Below are positions 51,760 to 60,334 of a stretch of DNA of 64,000 bases, piece after piece; the stretch's first letter is position 1, and every line of letters starts with the position of its first letter. The notes under the pieces were generated by a model. It was not told the DNA's origin. It worked only from the letters and a program-made list of their open reading frames with translations, and searched no databases. The DNA is from Bordetella genomosp. 13 (lineage in GTDB: Bacteria > Pseudomonadota > Gammaproteobacteria > Burkholderiales > Burkholderiaceae_B). The DNA lies in NCBI RefSeq assembly GCF_002119665.1, contig NZ_CP021111.1, forward strand, positions 1,054,001 to 1,118,000, given 5' to 3'. The position numbers were made by a program, and so were the translations under genes.

Positions 51760-54700
51760 ATGTCGGCGAGCGACACCCCACTGCGTGACGAGGGCTTTCA
51801 TGAAGAGGTCGCCGGCCGCGTCGGCGTACTGCCGGATTTGTTTTGCTCCGCCTCGGCGGCGCCCGGCCTCACCGACCCGCTAGGGGCATTCGCGAAGTCC
51901 GCCTACCTGGACAGTCCGCTGCCGGCACTGTTCAAGGAGCGGCTCTTCCTCCATTTGTCGCGCTTCTGCCAAGTGCGGTATTGCATCGTGCGCCACGTCG
52001 GCTTCCTGGCCGCGCAGCGGCGTCTGGTCGGCGATGCGCCGGCGCAGCCCGTGGACCTGGCACAGGTGATGCAGCTGCTGCGGCGCCCCATACCCGATGC
52101 CGCGGCGCTGGATCGTGCGCTGCTGAGCCTGGCCAGGTCCGACGACCCGTACGAACTGCCGCTGCCCGATACCGACGAGGAGAGGGCGCTGTTCGACGCC
52201 CTGGCGTTGATGTTCGTCGCGCCGGCGCGATCGGCACGCGCGCGCGAAGCCGTGCGCAAGGCCCTGGGCAAGCGGCGCTTCGAACTCATCGTCGGGTTCC
52301 TCGCCTTCGTGCGCACCGCGCACTATTGGGCGGAGATGCATCCCGAGCTCGATTACGAGCCCGACATGGTCGCCTACATGGTGCGGCATCCCGATCTGGC
52401 CGAGATCCTGCTGGAAACTGGCGCGCCCACGGCGAGCTCGGCGAGCCAGCAGCTGCTGCGCGCGTTGCAGGAGATCGAGGAAGGACATGCCGGGCGCCTG
52501 GATCGCGAGGCTCGCGTGAGCGGGCTTATCGACGGGATCGCCCAGGCCACGTGGGAGATCGATGGCGCCGGGATGGCGGTGACGGACAGCCTGAGCTGGC
52601 GCACGTATACGGGGCAGCGCCTGGAGGAGTGGCTGGGCAACGGCTGGCTGGAGGCGATCCACCCCGAGGACCGCCCGGATGTCGAACGGCAATGGCGCGA
52701 GGCGCTGGCGGGCGGCACCCAGCTCGACGTGGAGTTCCGGCTTTGGCATGCCGCCAGCGGCACGCACCGTTGGACGAACGCCCGCGCGGTGCCGATACGC
52801 CGCGACGATGGCTCGGTGGCGAAATGGCTGGGCATGAACATCGATATCGGCGAGCGCAAGGAAGTCGAGACGCGGCTGCGCGAACGGGAGGCCGACCTGG
52901 CGCGGGTGCAGCGCATCGGCGAAGTCGGAGGGCTGAATATCGACGTGGCGGGGGGCATGCGAAGCTGGCGCTCGCCGGAGTACCGGCGGCTTCATGGCCT
53001 GCCGCAGGATGCGGGCGAGGAAACGCACCAACAATGGGTGGCCCGCGTGCATCCGGACGACCGGGCGCGCGCGGAAAGCACGCTGCTCGCCGCCCTGTAC
53101 GGACAGGGCAGGTCCTACGACAGCGAATATCGCATCGTGCGTCCGTCGGATGGGGCCGTGCGCTGGATACACGCGCGCGCCGACGTCGAGCGCGACGCCG
53201 ACGGCAGGCCGGTGCGCCTGATCGGCGCGCACCTCGACGTTACCGAGCAGAAGCGCCTGCAGCAGGCGTTGCGCGAGCGGGAGGAGCGGCAGGCGTTCCT
53301 GCTCAAGCTGGCCGATGCGCTGCGCCCGCTGGCGGCGCCACAGGCAGTGCAGCAGGAGGCCGCGCGGCAGTTGGGCGCTCACCTGGGCGCGGACCGGGCG
53401 TTCTATGCCGAGGTCGACTCGCACAGCATGGTGACGATCGTCGCCGAGTATCGCAGCGAGCAGACGGATTCCGTGCCGAGCCGCTTCCGCCTGGACGAGT
53501 TCGGCACCGCGCCCGGCAACGCGTTGCGGGCGGGAGGCACGCTGGTGATCCACGACGTGCCGGCCTGGAGATTGCTCACCCCCGAGCAGACTCGCGCGTA
53601 CGCCGGCTTCGGCATCGCGGCGCTGGTCAAGGTGCCGCTCGTCAAGGACGGCAGGCTGGTGGCGTTCCTGGGCGTGCATCAGTGCGCCGCCCGCCAATGG
53701 AGCGCCGGGGACGTGGCGTTGGTCGAGGACGTGGCGGAACGGACCTGGGCCGCGGTGGAAAGAGCGCGCGCCGAGGTGGCATTGCGCGAGAGCGAAGAGC
53801 GCTTGCGCAGCGCGGTCGAAGTGGGGCGGCTGGGCTTGTGGGACTGGAACATCAGGACGGGCGAGATTCATTGGTCCGACCAGCACTTCCGCATGGAAGG
53901 CTATGAGGTCGGAGAGGTGCGGCCCAGCTACGAGGCCTGGGCTGCGCGCATCCATCCCGAGGATCGCGAGCCGACCGAGGTGGCCCTGCGCAAGGCCATG
54001 GACGACCGCCGCGAGTACGTGCAGGAATTCCGCGTCGTCCATCCCGACGGATCGGTCCATTGGCTGTACGGACGCGGCCGTTTCTTCTACGACACCGCCT
54101 TGCGGCCGGTCCGCATGATAGGCGCGATGGTCGAGACCACCGATCGGCGGCTGTGGGAAGACCGCCAGCGTGTGCTGGTGGCGGAGCTGCAGCACCGTAC
54201 GCGCAACCTGATGGGCGTGGTCCGGTCCATCGCCGACAAGACCATGCGTTCCAGCGCCAACCTGGTTGATTTCCGCCACCGTTTCCGCGATCGCCTGGAC
54301 GCGCTGGCGCGCGTGCAGGGCCTGCTGTCGCGGCTGAACGAGCACGACCGCGTGACCTTCGACGAATTGATCGGCGCCGAGATTGCGGCCGTGAACGGCA
54401 CGGCCGACCGCGTGCAGATCAAAGGCCCGCGCGGCGTGCGGCTGCGGTCGTCCACCGTGCAGATGCTGGCGATGGCGCTGCACGAACTGGCGACCAACGC
54501 CGTGAAGTACGGTGCGCTGGGCCAGGCCTCGGGACGGCTGGTCGTGGGCTGGTCATTCGAGCCGGAAGGGGAGAAGGGACAGCCGTGGCTGCACATCGAC
54601 TGGCGCGAGACCGGCGTGGAGATGCCGCCGCCGGACGCGGCGCCGCGCGGCACGGGGCAGGGTCGGGAATTGATCGAGCGGGCGCTGCCGTATCAGCTCA

Positions 54701-54789
54701 GCGCCCGGACTTCGTATGCCCTGACGTCCGACGGTGTGCATTGCCAGATATCGCTGCCGGTCTCGGCCACCGCACTGGATGCGGGCTGA
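51760..54789 (+). CDS. Multi-sensor HWE histidine kinase with AhpD/CMD-like N-terminal domain
   Basis: A 1009-aa cytosolic sensor. Residues 1-240 are an all-helical AhpD/CMD-like domain with FCQVRYCIVRH (Cys70, Cys75, His79). Then PAS 1 (about 260-370), PAS 2 (about 385-505), a GAF domain (about 515-665), PAS 3 (about 680-800) and an HWE kinase with H-box ELQHRTRN (His812), N-box ALHELATNAVKYGAL and the WRE motif DWRETG. ATG 51760 follows GGAGG. The convergent receiver gene 18 nt away is its probable partner. A redox or peroxide signal through the N-terminal cysteines is an inference. Confidence 0.88.
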   Translation: MSASDTPLRDEGFHEEVAGRVGVLPDLFCSASAAPGLTDPLGAFAKSAYLDSPLPALFKERLFLHLSRFCQVRYCIVRHVGFLAAQRRLVGDAPAQPVDLAQVMQLLRRPIPDAAALDRALLSLARSDDPYELPLPDTDEERALFDALALMFVAPARSARAREAVRKALGKRRFELIVGFLAFVRTAHYWAEMHPELDYEPDMVAYMVRHPDLAEILLETGAPTASSASQQLLRALQEIEEGHAGRLDREARVSGLIDGIAQATWEIDGAGMAVTDSLSWRTYTGQRLEEWLGNGWLEAIHPEDRPDVERQWREALAGGTQLDVEFRLWHAASGTHRWTNARAVPIRRDDGSVAKWLGMNIDIGERKEVETRLREREADLARVQRIGEVGGLNIDVAGGMRSWRSPEYRRLHGLPQDAGEETHQQWVARVHPDDRARAESTLLAALYGQGRSYDSEYRIVRPSDGAVRWIHARADVERDADGRPVRLIGAHLDVTEQKRLQQALREREERQAFLLKLADALRPLAAPQAVQQEAARQLGAHLGADRAFYAEVDSHSMVTIVAEYRSEQTDSVPSRFRLDEFGTAPGNALRAGGTLVIHDVPAWRLLTPEQTRAYAGFGIAALVKVPLVKDGRLVAFLGVHQCAARQWSAGDVALVEDVAERTWAAVERARAEVALRESEERLRSAVEVGRLGLWDWNIRTGEIHWSDQHFRMEGYEVGEVRPSYEAWAARIHPEDREPTEVALRKAMDDRREYVQEFRVVHPDGSVHWLYGRGRFFYDTALRPVRMIGAMVETTDRRLWEDRQRVLVAELQHRTRNLMGVVRSIADKTMRSSANLVDFRHRFRDRLDALARVQGLLSRLNEHDRVTFDELIGAEIAAVNGTADRVQIKGPRGVRLRSSTVQMLAMALHELATNAVKYGALGQASGRLVVGWSFEPEGEKGQPWLHIDWRETGVEMPPPDAAPRGTGQGRELIERALPYQLSARTSYALTSDGVHCQISLPVSATALDAG

Positions 54790-54807
54790 GCGCGGCCGCG
54801 CCAGGCT

Positions 54808-55185
54808 TCAGGCCCGGCGCGCGATGACGCGGCGTATCGCGTTCAGCATGGCCTCGGTGTTATAGGGCTTCTCGCAGCGAACTGCCGTCGCGTACCTGGC
54901 CGGTATCGACGAGGCGTCGTAACCGGTGGTGAAGATGAAGGGCACACCGCGTTCCAGCAACTGGTCGGCAAGCGGAAAGACCATCTCGCCGCCCAGGTTC
55001 ACATCGAGTATGGCGGCATCCAGCGTCGGGTTGTTTTCGAGCAGCCTGAGAGCGTCGTCGATGTTGGCGGCCATGCCGGCCACGACGGCCCCCGCGTCTT
55101 CGAGTTCGGACTGCAGGTATTCAGCGATGAGGTATTCGTCCTCGACGATCAGTATGCGCCGATCGCGCAGGCTGTCTGTTGTCAT
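54808..55185 (-). CDS. Receiver-only response regulator, partner of the HWE kinase
   Basis: A 125-aa receiver: acidic pocket VEDEYLI, phospho-acceptor Asp61 in AILDVNLGGE, Thr in FTTGYDAS and Lys in CEKPYNTE. This GG-E variant of the loop is typical of the receivers that pair with HWE kinases. ATG 55185 has GGAGGT upstream; a GTG at 55191 is possible. It is convergent with the kinase gene. There is no output domain, so the signal must pass on by protein contact or a phosphorelay to a regulator outside this window. Confidence 0.9.
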   Translation of the reverse strand: MTTDSLRDRRILIVEDEYLIAEYLQSELEDAGAVVAGMAANIDDALRLLENNPTLDAAILDVNLGGEMVFPLADQLLERGVPFIFTTGYDASSIPARYATAVRCEKPYNTEAMLNAIRRVIARRA

Positions 55186-55293
55186 TCTCACCTCCGGTGG
55201 CCGTGCCGTGGGCGTATGCGGATGGGTGCGCGCCTATCGGCATAGTAAGGCAGGTGCCGCCGGGGTGAAAGCGCTTTACGCGCGGGCGAGGCT

Positions 55294-56637
55294 TCAGGCC
55301 GCCTGAGGCTGCCGCGCCGGCGTCACGTCGCGCACGGCCGCCGCGAAACGTTCGACGATAGCGTCGATGTCGGCCGCGTTGCAGATGAACGGCGGGGCCA
55401 GCAAGGCGTGGTCGCCGCGCACCCCGTCTATGGTGCCGCCGGACGGGTAGATCATCAGTCCGCGCTGCATGGCGGCGGCCTTCAGTTGCGCGTGCACGCG
55501 GCGGGCCGGATCGAGCGGCGCCTTGCTGTCCCTTTCCGCCACGAACTCCACGCCCACGAACAATCCGCGTCCGCGGATGTCGCCCACGTTGGGGTGTTCC
55601 CCGAGCGCCGCATGCAGCCGCTCGCGAAGCTGCAGGCCGCGCGCCCGTACGTTGGCCAGCAGATTGTCGTCGCGGATCGTGTGCTGCACCGCCAGCGCAG
55701 CCGCGCAGGCGGTGGCATGGCCGATGTAGGTATGGCCGTGCTGGAAGAAGCCGCTGCCGCCCTCGATGGCGGCGTTGATGCGGTCGGTGGTCAGCATGGC
55801 GCCGATGGGCTGGTATCCCCCGCCCAGTCCCTTCGCAATGGTGATGATGTCCGGAACGACGTCGTCCTCTTCGCAGGCGTACAGATAGCCGGTGCGGCCC
55901 ATGCCCGACATGACTTCGTCCAGGATCAGCAGCACGCCGTACTTGTCGCAGACGGCGCGGATGCGCTTGAGGTAATCGCCCACCGGAGGCAGTGCGCCGG
56001 CCGTGGCGCCCACCACCGTCTCGGCGACGAAGGCCGCGACCGTGTCGGGACCCAGAGAGACGATTCTTGCCTCGAGTTCGTCGGCCAGGCGTTGCGCGTA
56101 CTGCGCGTCGGACTCGCCGTCGAGCCGGTCGCGGTAGGCATAGCACGGCGAGACGTGGTGCGCCTGCACCAGCAGGGGCAGGAAGGGCTCGCGACGCCAG
56201 GCGTTGCCGCCGATGGCCAATGCGCCCAGCGTATTGCCGTGGTAGCTCTGGCGGCGCGCGATGTAGTGGCGCCGCTGCGGCTGCCCCACCTCGACGAAAT
56301 ATTGCCGCGCCAGCTTGAGCGCGGCCTCGACCGCCTCGGAACCCCCGGACACGAAGTACACATGATTCAGATCGCCCGGCGCCGCATCGGTGAGGAAGTC
56401 GGCGAGCGACTCGGCGGGCTCGGTCGTGAAGAAGGACGTATGCGCGTAGGCCAGCGTGGCGGCCTGTTGCTGGATGGCCGCCACCACGCGCGGATGGCCA
56501 TGGCCCAGGCACGACACCGCCGCACCGCCCGACGCATCGAGGTATCGCTTGCCTGTGCTGTCGATGAGCTCGATGCCTTGCCCGCCCACGGCGACGGGCG
56601 GGCGCTGGCGAGGGTTGCGATGGACGATGCGTGACAT
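55294..56637 (-). CDS. Class III PLP-dependent aminotransferase (omega-amino acid type)
   Basis: A 447-aa fold-type I aminotransferase of class III. The PLP lysine is Lys269 in TIAKGLGGGYQPIGA, the cofactor-nitrogen Asp is Asp240 in LILDEVMSGMGRTG, and FVSGGSEAVEAALKLARQY is the phosphate-cup region. The substrate side matches the aspartate/omega-amino acid:pyruvate group rather than ornithine or GABA specifically. ATG 56637. It is divergent from the RpiR regulator (171 nt apart), which may control it. It probably supplies an amino or keto acid step to the catabolic group that follows. Confidence 0.9.
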   Translation of the reverse strand: MSRIVHRNPRQRPPVAVGGQGIELIDSTGKRYLDASGGAAVSCLGHGHPRVVAAIQQQAATLAYAHTSFFTTEPAESLADFLTDAAPGDLNHVYFVSGGSEAVEAALKLARQYFVEVGQPQRRHYIARRQSYHGNTLGALAIGGNAWRREPFLPLLVQAHHVSPCYAYRDRLDGESDAQYAQRLADELEARIVSLGPDTVAAFVAETVVGATAGALPPVGDYLKRIRAVCDKYGVLLILDEVMSGMGRTGYLYACEEDDVVPDIITIAKGLGGGYQPIGAMLTTDRINAAIEGGSGFFQHGHTYIGHATACAAALAVQHTIRDDNLLANVRARGLQLRERLHAALGEHPNVGDIRGRGLFVGVEFVAERDSKAPLDPARRVHAQLKAAAMQRGLMIYPSGGTIDGVRGDHALLAPPFICNAADIDAIVERFAAAVRDVTPARQPQAA

Positions 56638-56770
56638 GGTCGATTACCGGAAGGAGAGAGAGCAAGGGCGCTCGGTGGAAAAAGTATAGGTAAATGGGGC
56701 GGTCTATGCAACAAATGATTCTTATGATGTTTTTATGAAACGATCGAGGCTGCGGGCTTTCCTCGAGGTG

Positions 56771-56785
56771 TGCAACAATCGTTGC
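56771..56785. promoter_or_regulatory. Candidate RpiR operator
   Basis: Inverted repeat GCAAC-AATC-GTTGC (56772-56785) in the divergent region, with TGCAACAA repeated as a direct copy at 56707-56714 and 56771-56778. It ends 23 nt before the rpiR-type start. The surrounding 56638-56808 region is AT-rich compared with the genes. Binding is inferred. Confidence 0.45.
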
Positions 56786-56808
56786 GCCATTGATTCAGTC
56801 CTCCGTCC

Positions 56809-57702
56809 ATGTCCGCCACTTCCTCTGCCGCACCCCGTACGCTGGCCCAATTCCAGGAGTATTGCCGCTCGCATTTCGGCGAGCTCAGCACGCAGTACCA
56901 GCAGGGCGTGCGCTATCTCATGGATCACCCGGACGAGGTGCCGATTTCGTCGATGCGCGCGATAGCCGGCCGCGCCGGCGTACAGCCGGCCACGCTGGTC
57001 AGGCTGGCCCAGCACCTGGGCTTCGACGGCTGGCAGTCGCTGCGAGCGCTGTTCGTGGAGGACTTCCGGGGCTCGCACCAGCCGTACGCATCGCGAGCCA
57101 GAAAAGTCGTGCGCAAAGGGGGATCGTCGCGCCTGCTCGACGACATCGTGCAGGCGCAGCACCAGAACCTGGAGGCCATGCGCGCCCAGGCCCAGGCCGG
57201 GCTGGCCAGTGCTGCGGAATTGCTGGGCCAGGCGCAGAGCGTACATGTGGCCGGCTTCCGGGCATGCTTTCCGGTGGCGTGCACGTTTCACTATCTGTAT
57301 CGGCTGTTCCGCAAGTCTGTGCATCTGGTGCGCGCCGACGCGGGCGCTCTCGAGATGGAGCTGCGCGCCTTCGAGCGGCAGGATGCCGTGCTGGTCATCA
57401 GCTTCGCGCCCTATTCGCAAGAGGTGCTGCGGGTGGTCGAGGCCGCCGGCGCTGCCGGCTGCCGCGTGGTGGCGCTGACCGACAGTTCGGTGTCGCCTCT
57501 TGCGCTTCAGGCCGACTGCACGGTGCTGTTCTCGGTGGAGAGCCCGTCGTTCTTCCCTTCGATCACCGCTGGCGTCGCGGCGGCCGAGGCGCTGGTCGAG
57601 CAGCTGCTGGCCCGCGAAGGCAAGGGCGCCGTCAAGGCCCTGGAGGCTGCCGAAGGCCAGCTTCATCGCATGGGGGCTTACGTCACCGCGCGGCGCCGCT
57701 AG
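56809..57702 (+). CDS. MurR/RpiR-family transcriptional regulator
   Basis: A 297-aa regulator: N-terminal RpiR helix-turn-helix (SSMRAIAGRAGVQPATLVRLAQHLGFDGWQSLR, in part) and a C-terminal SIS domain (VHVAGFRACFPVACTFHYL; AVLVISFAPYSQEVLRVVEAA; VVALTDSSVSPLA) that binds a phosphosugar or, in related Alcaligenaceae proteins, other ligands. ATG 56809. It is divergent from the aminotransferase and convergent with the M81 peptidase, and probably controls one or both along with the Bug receptor gene. The ligand is not predictable. Confidence 0.9.
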   Translation: MSATSSAAPRTLAQFQEYCRSHFGELSTQYQQGVRYLMDHPDEVPISSMRAIAGRAGVQPATLVRLAQHLGFDGWQSLRALFVEDFRGSHQPYASRARKVVRKGGSSRLLDDIVQAQHQNLEAMRAQAQAGLASAAELLGQAQSVHVAGFRACFPVACTFHYLYRLFRKSVHLVRADAGALEMELRAFERQDAVLVISFAPYSQEVLRVVEAAGAAGCRVVALTDSSVSPLALQADCTVLFSVESPSFFPSITAGVAAAEALVEQLLAREGKGAVKALEAAEGQLHRMGAYVTARRR

Positions 57703-57720
57703 GGACGGCCGCCATGGCGG

Positions 57721-59229
57721 TCAGGCCGGGTCGGTGTCCTCGAACGGGTACACCCCGCGCCGGTCGAGACGCCGATAGTCCAGCAGCGTCAGGTCGGCCG
57801 GCCCGTGGTCCGGCGTGTCCACGATGAAGATCTCGCGGGCGATGGGCTCATAGAAGTCGCGGAAGTGCGTCTTGGACCGCAGCACGATCACGTCGAAGTC
57901 CTCGGGACGCTGGCCGAACAGGTAGAACGGGTCGCCGTCCACCGCAAAGGCGAAGCGGCTGACCACGCTGATCCACACGCCGTCGATGCGCAGCAGTGCC
58001 GTCATCCCCAGGTCGACCGGCATGCCGCGCTGGTAGTTGCCGGTGACGCGGTAGGAAATGGGGCCGGCGCGTTCCACCTGCGCCGTGACGGTGAGCGGCG
58101 GGCCGGCCTGCGGCGAGCTGTGCGCGCCCAGGCGCAGGGTCACTGTCGAGCCTTCGCCGGCTTCGAAGGCCGCCTGTGCGGCCGCCGGGTCCAGCAGGAA
58201 GGGCACGGCGACCTTCTGCATCCTGCGTTCCAGCACGGCGGCCAACACGTAGGTCGAGTCGTTCATGCGGTCCGCGTGTTCCAGCAGCACATACGGTCGC
58301 GATGCGGCGGGCGGGCCGGAAGCCACCCGGTCCATCGCCTGCTGCACGGACAACACCTGGATGGGGCGATACAGCGCGCGGCGTCGCGCGCGGATGCCGT
58401 CGGCCACCTGCTGCGCGATTTCGCTGGCCTCGTCGATGGGGCCGTCCAGCACGCAGAGCACGGCGAAGCCCGTATTGTGAGCGTCGGCGTACGAGAAGCC
58501 CGCCATGATCGAGATGTCCAGATAGCGCTGGTGGGCGGCTTCGCGCTCCCGCGCCTGTGCGATCAGGCCGGCCAGCGGTTCCAGGCTGGTGGCGCTGAAG
58601 ATACTGGGCACCAGCACGCCGGGCTTGGCCACCGCCATGCGGGGTCGGATCTCGCCGGCGATGGTGCGGCACAGGCACAGCGCGGCGCGCCGGCCGGTGT
58701 CGCCCATGTCGATGTGCGGCGACTTGTGGTACGCGAATGCCGCCGTGGCGTGGGCCAGGGTGCCCGCGTCGACGTTGCCGTGGTAGTCCAGCGTCACCAC
58801 GATGGGCAAGCCGGGCCCGACGGCCTGGCGAGCGCGCTCGATGATGTGGCGCTCGACGTCGGGATAGGACGGCGCCGCGCATGCGCCGTGCAGGTAGAGC
58901 AGCACGCCGTCGAGTTCGCCGGCCTGGGCAGCGAGCGCGGCGCAGATCTCTTCGGTGTAGAACTCCACGGCCTCGTCGGTGGCCGGGCCCAGCGCACCCA
59001 GCAGGGTGTGCACGATGGGCACCAACCGGACCGCGCGCGATTCGCAGACCTCGATGATGCCGCCCGCCACCGTGTTCGTGCCGCGCAGTTGGTCGACGAT
59101 GGCCTGCCCGCGCAGGGCAACGTTCTCGAAATCCTGCAGGGTGCAGGGCACCGGCAGGAAGCTGACGGATTCGGTGTTGAAGGCGGCGAAGGCCACGCGG
59201 GGGGGCTGAGGCGGCGGTGCGAATGTCAT
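57721..59229 (-). CDS. M81-family metallopeptidase (MlrC/microcystinase C-like)
   Basis: A 502-aa protein of the M81 family, whose founder MlrC cleaves linear microcystin; most members are of unknown substrate and sit in Bug/amidohydrolase clusters. Landmarks are VAFAAFNTESVSFLPVPCTL, VVTLDYHGNVDAG with the zinc-site His and Asp, YHKSPHIDMGDTG and the C-terminal VLRSKTHFRDFYEPIA. ATG 59229 starts MTFAPPPQPPRVAFAAF. It is divergent from the Bug receptor gene (118 nt apart). It probably hydrolyses an amide-linked compound captured by that system. Confidence 0.88.
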   Translation of the reverse strand: MTFAPPPQPPRVAFAAFNTESVSFLPVPCTLQDFENVALRGQAIVDQLRGTNTVAGGIIEVCESRAVRLVPIVHTLLGALGPATDEAVEFYTEEICAALAAQAGELDGVLLYLHGACAAPSYPDVERHIIERARQAVGPGLPIVVTLDYHGNVDAGTLAHATAAFAYHKSPHIDMGDTGRRAALCLCRTIAGEIRPRMAVAKPGVLVPSIFSATSLEPLAGLIAQAREREAAHQRYLDISIMAGFSYADAHNTGFAVLCVLDGPIDEASEIAQQVADGIRARRRALYRPIQVLSVQQAMDRVASGPPAASRPYVLLEHADRMNDSTYVLAAVLERRMQKVAVPFLLDPAAAQAAFEAGEGSTVTLRLGAHSSPQAGPPLTVTAQVERAGPISYRVTGNYQRGMPVDLGMTALLRIDGVWISVVSRFAFAVDGDPFYLFGQRPEDFDVIVLRSKTHFRDFYEPIAREIFIVDTPDHGPADLTLLDYRRLDRRGVYPFEDTDPA

Positions 59230-59347
59230 GGCGGTGTCTTGGTCCGAAACAAGTGTTGTGTGATATCTTAAAACGAACCGGTTGATTCTTGATGCCCGCG
59301 GTGGCACGTCGGCCGGACAGACACAACAACCATTCAAGGGAAATGCC

Positions 59348-60334
59348 ATGGTTCATCCCACCCTGCAACGCATGTTGCACCGTATCGCCGTCTGCGGCGC
59401 CGTGCTGGCGCTGGCTCCGCTATCGGCGCAGGCCGCCTTCCCCGAGCGGCCCATCACGATCGTCGTACCGTCCGCCGCGGGCGGCACGCCCGATACGCTG
59501 ATGCGCTTCCTGGCGCAGAAGGCCCAGGAACGCTACAAGCAGACCTTCGTCGTCGAGAACCGGCCGGGCGCCTCCGGCATTCCGGGCATCAACGCGGTCT
59601 ATCGCGCGAACCCCGACGGCTATACCCTGGGTTATGCCAACAACGTCACGCTGGCCATCAATCGCACCGCCTTCAAGGAACTGCCCTACGACCCGCAGGC
59701 GCTGGTGCCGGTGGCCTACGTGATGAAGGTCGCCAACGTGCTGGCGGTGAATCCCTCCTTGCCGGTGAAGACCCTGGACGAGTTCCTGGCGTACGCCAGG
59801 GAGAACCCCGGCAAGGTCACGTTCGCCTCGCCCGGCCAGGGGACCTCGGGCCATCTGACCGGCGAACTGCTGGCCAGCAGCTCGGGCGTGAAGCTGCTGC
59901 ACGTGCCTTACCGCGGCAGCCCGCAGGCCACCAACGACGTCATGGCGGGAATGGTGGATGCCCTGTTCGACAACACCACCAGCATCAGCCCGCACATCCG
60001 TTCGGGCAAGCTGCGTGCGCTGGCCGTCACGAGCCTGAAGCGCTCGCCCAGCTTCCCCGACCTGCCCACCGTGGCCGAGAGCAAGCTGCCCGGCTTCGAG
60101 GGCGTGGCATGGGGCGGGGTGGTCGCGCCGCCGGGCACGCCGCCCGAGATCGTGCAGACCTTGACGAAGATGTTCAATGACCTGCTCGAAGACCCGGCCA
60201 TCCGCGACCAGTTGCTGAAGATGGGCATGGACGAGGTGATCGGCGGACCGCCGCAGGCCATGGCCGACTATGCGGTGAAGGAAACCGCGAAGTGGGGCAA
60301 GGTCATCAAGGAGGCCGGCGTCGATGTGCAGTGA
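59348..60334 (+). CDS. Bug-family (tripartite tricarboxylate transporter) solute receptor
   Basis: A 328-aa periplasmic receptor with a signal peptide (AVCGAVLALAPLSAQA) and the Bug N-terminal motif FPERPITIVVPSAAGGTPD, then VENRPGASGIPGINAVYRANPDGYTLGY. Bug receptors are hugely expanded in Bordetella and relatives, often without their own TctA/TctB permease, as here. ATG 59348 with AAGGGA upstream. The next gene, an M20 amidohydrolase, overlaps by 11 nt, so the receptor's ligand is probably the amidohydrolase substrate or its precursor. Confidence 0.92.
   Translation: MVHPTLQRMLHRIAVCGAVLALAPLSAQAAFPERPITIVVPSAAGGTPDTLMRFLAQKAQERYKQTFVVENRPGASGIPGINAVYRANPDGYTLGYANNVTLAINRTAFKELPYDPQALVPVAYVMKVANVLAVNPSLPVKTLDEFLAYARENPGKVTFASPGQGTSGHLTGELLASSSGVKLLHVPYRGSPQATNDVMAGMVDALFDNTTSISPHIRSGKLRALAVTSLKRSPSFPDLPTVAESKLPGFEGVAWGGVVAPPGTPPEIVQTLTKMFNDLLEDPAIRDQLLKMGMDEVIGGPPQAMADYAVKETAKWGKVIKEAGVDVQ

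Noticed and set aside
51880..54483. 867-codon open frame opposite the HWE kinase
   Set aside because: Shadow of the kinase gene; the plus strand carries PAS, GAF and HWE motifs in a single frame with a good start.
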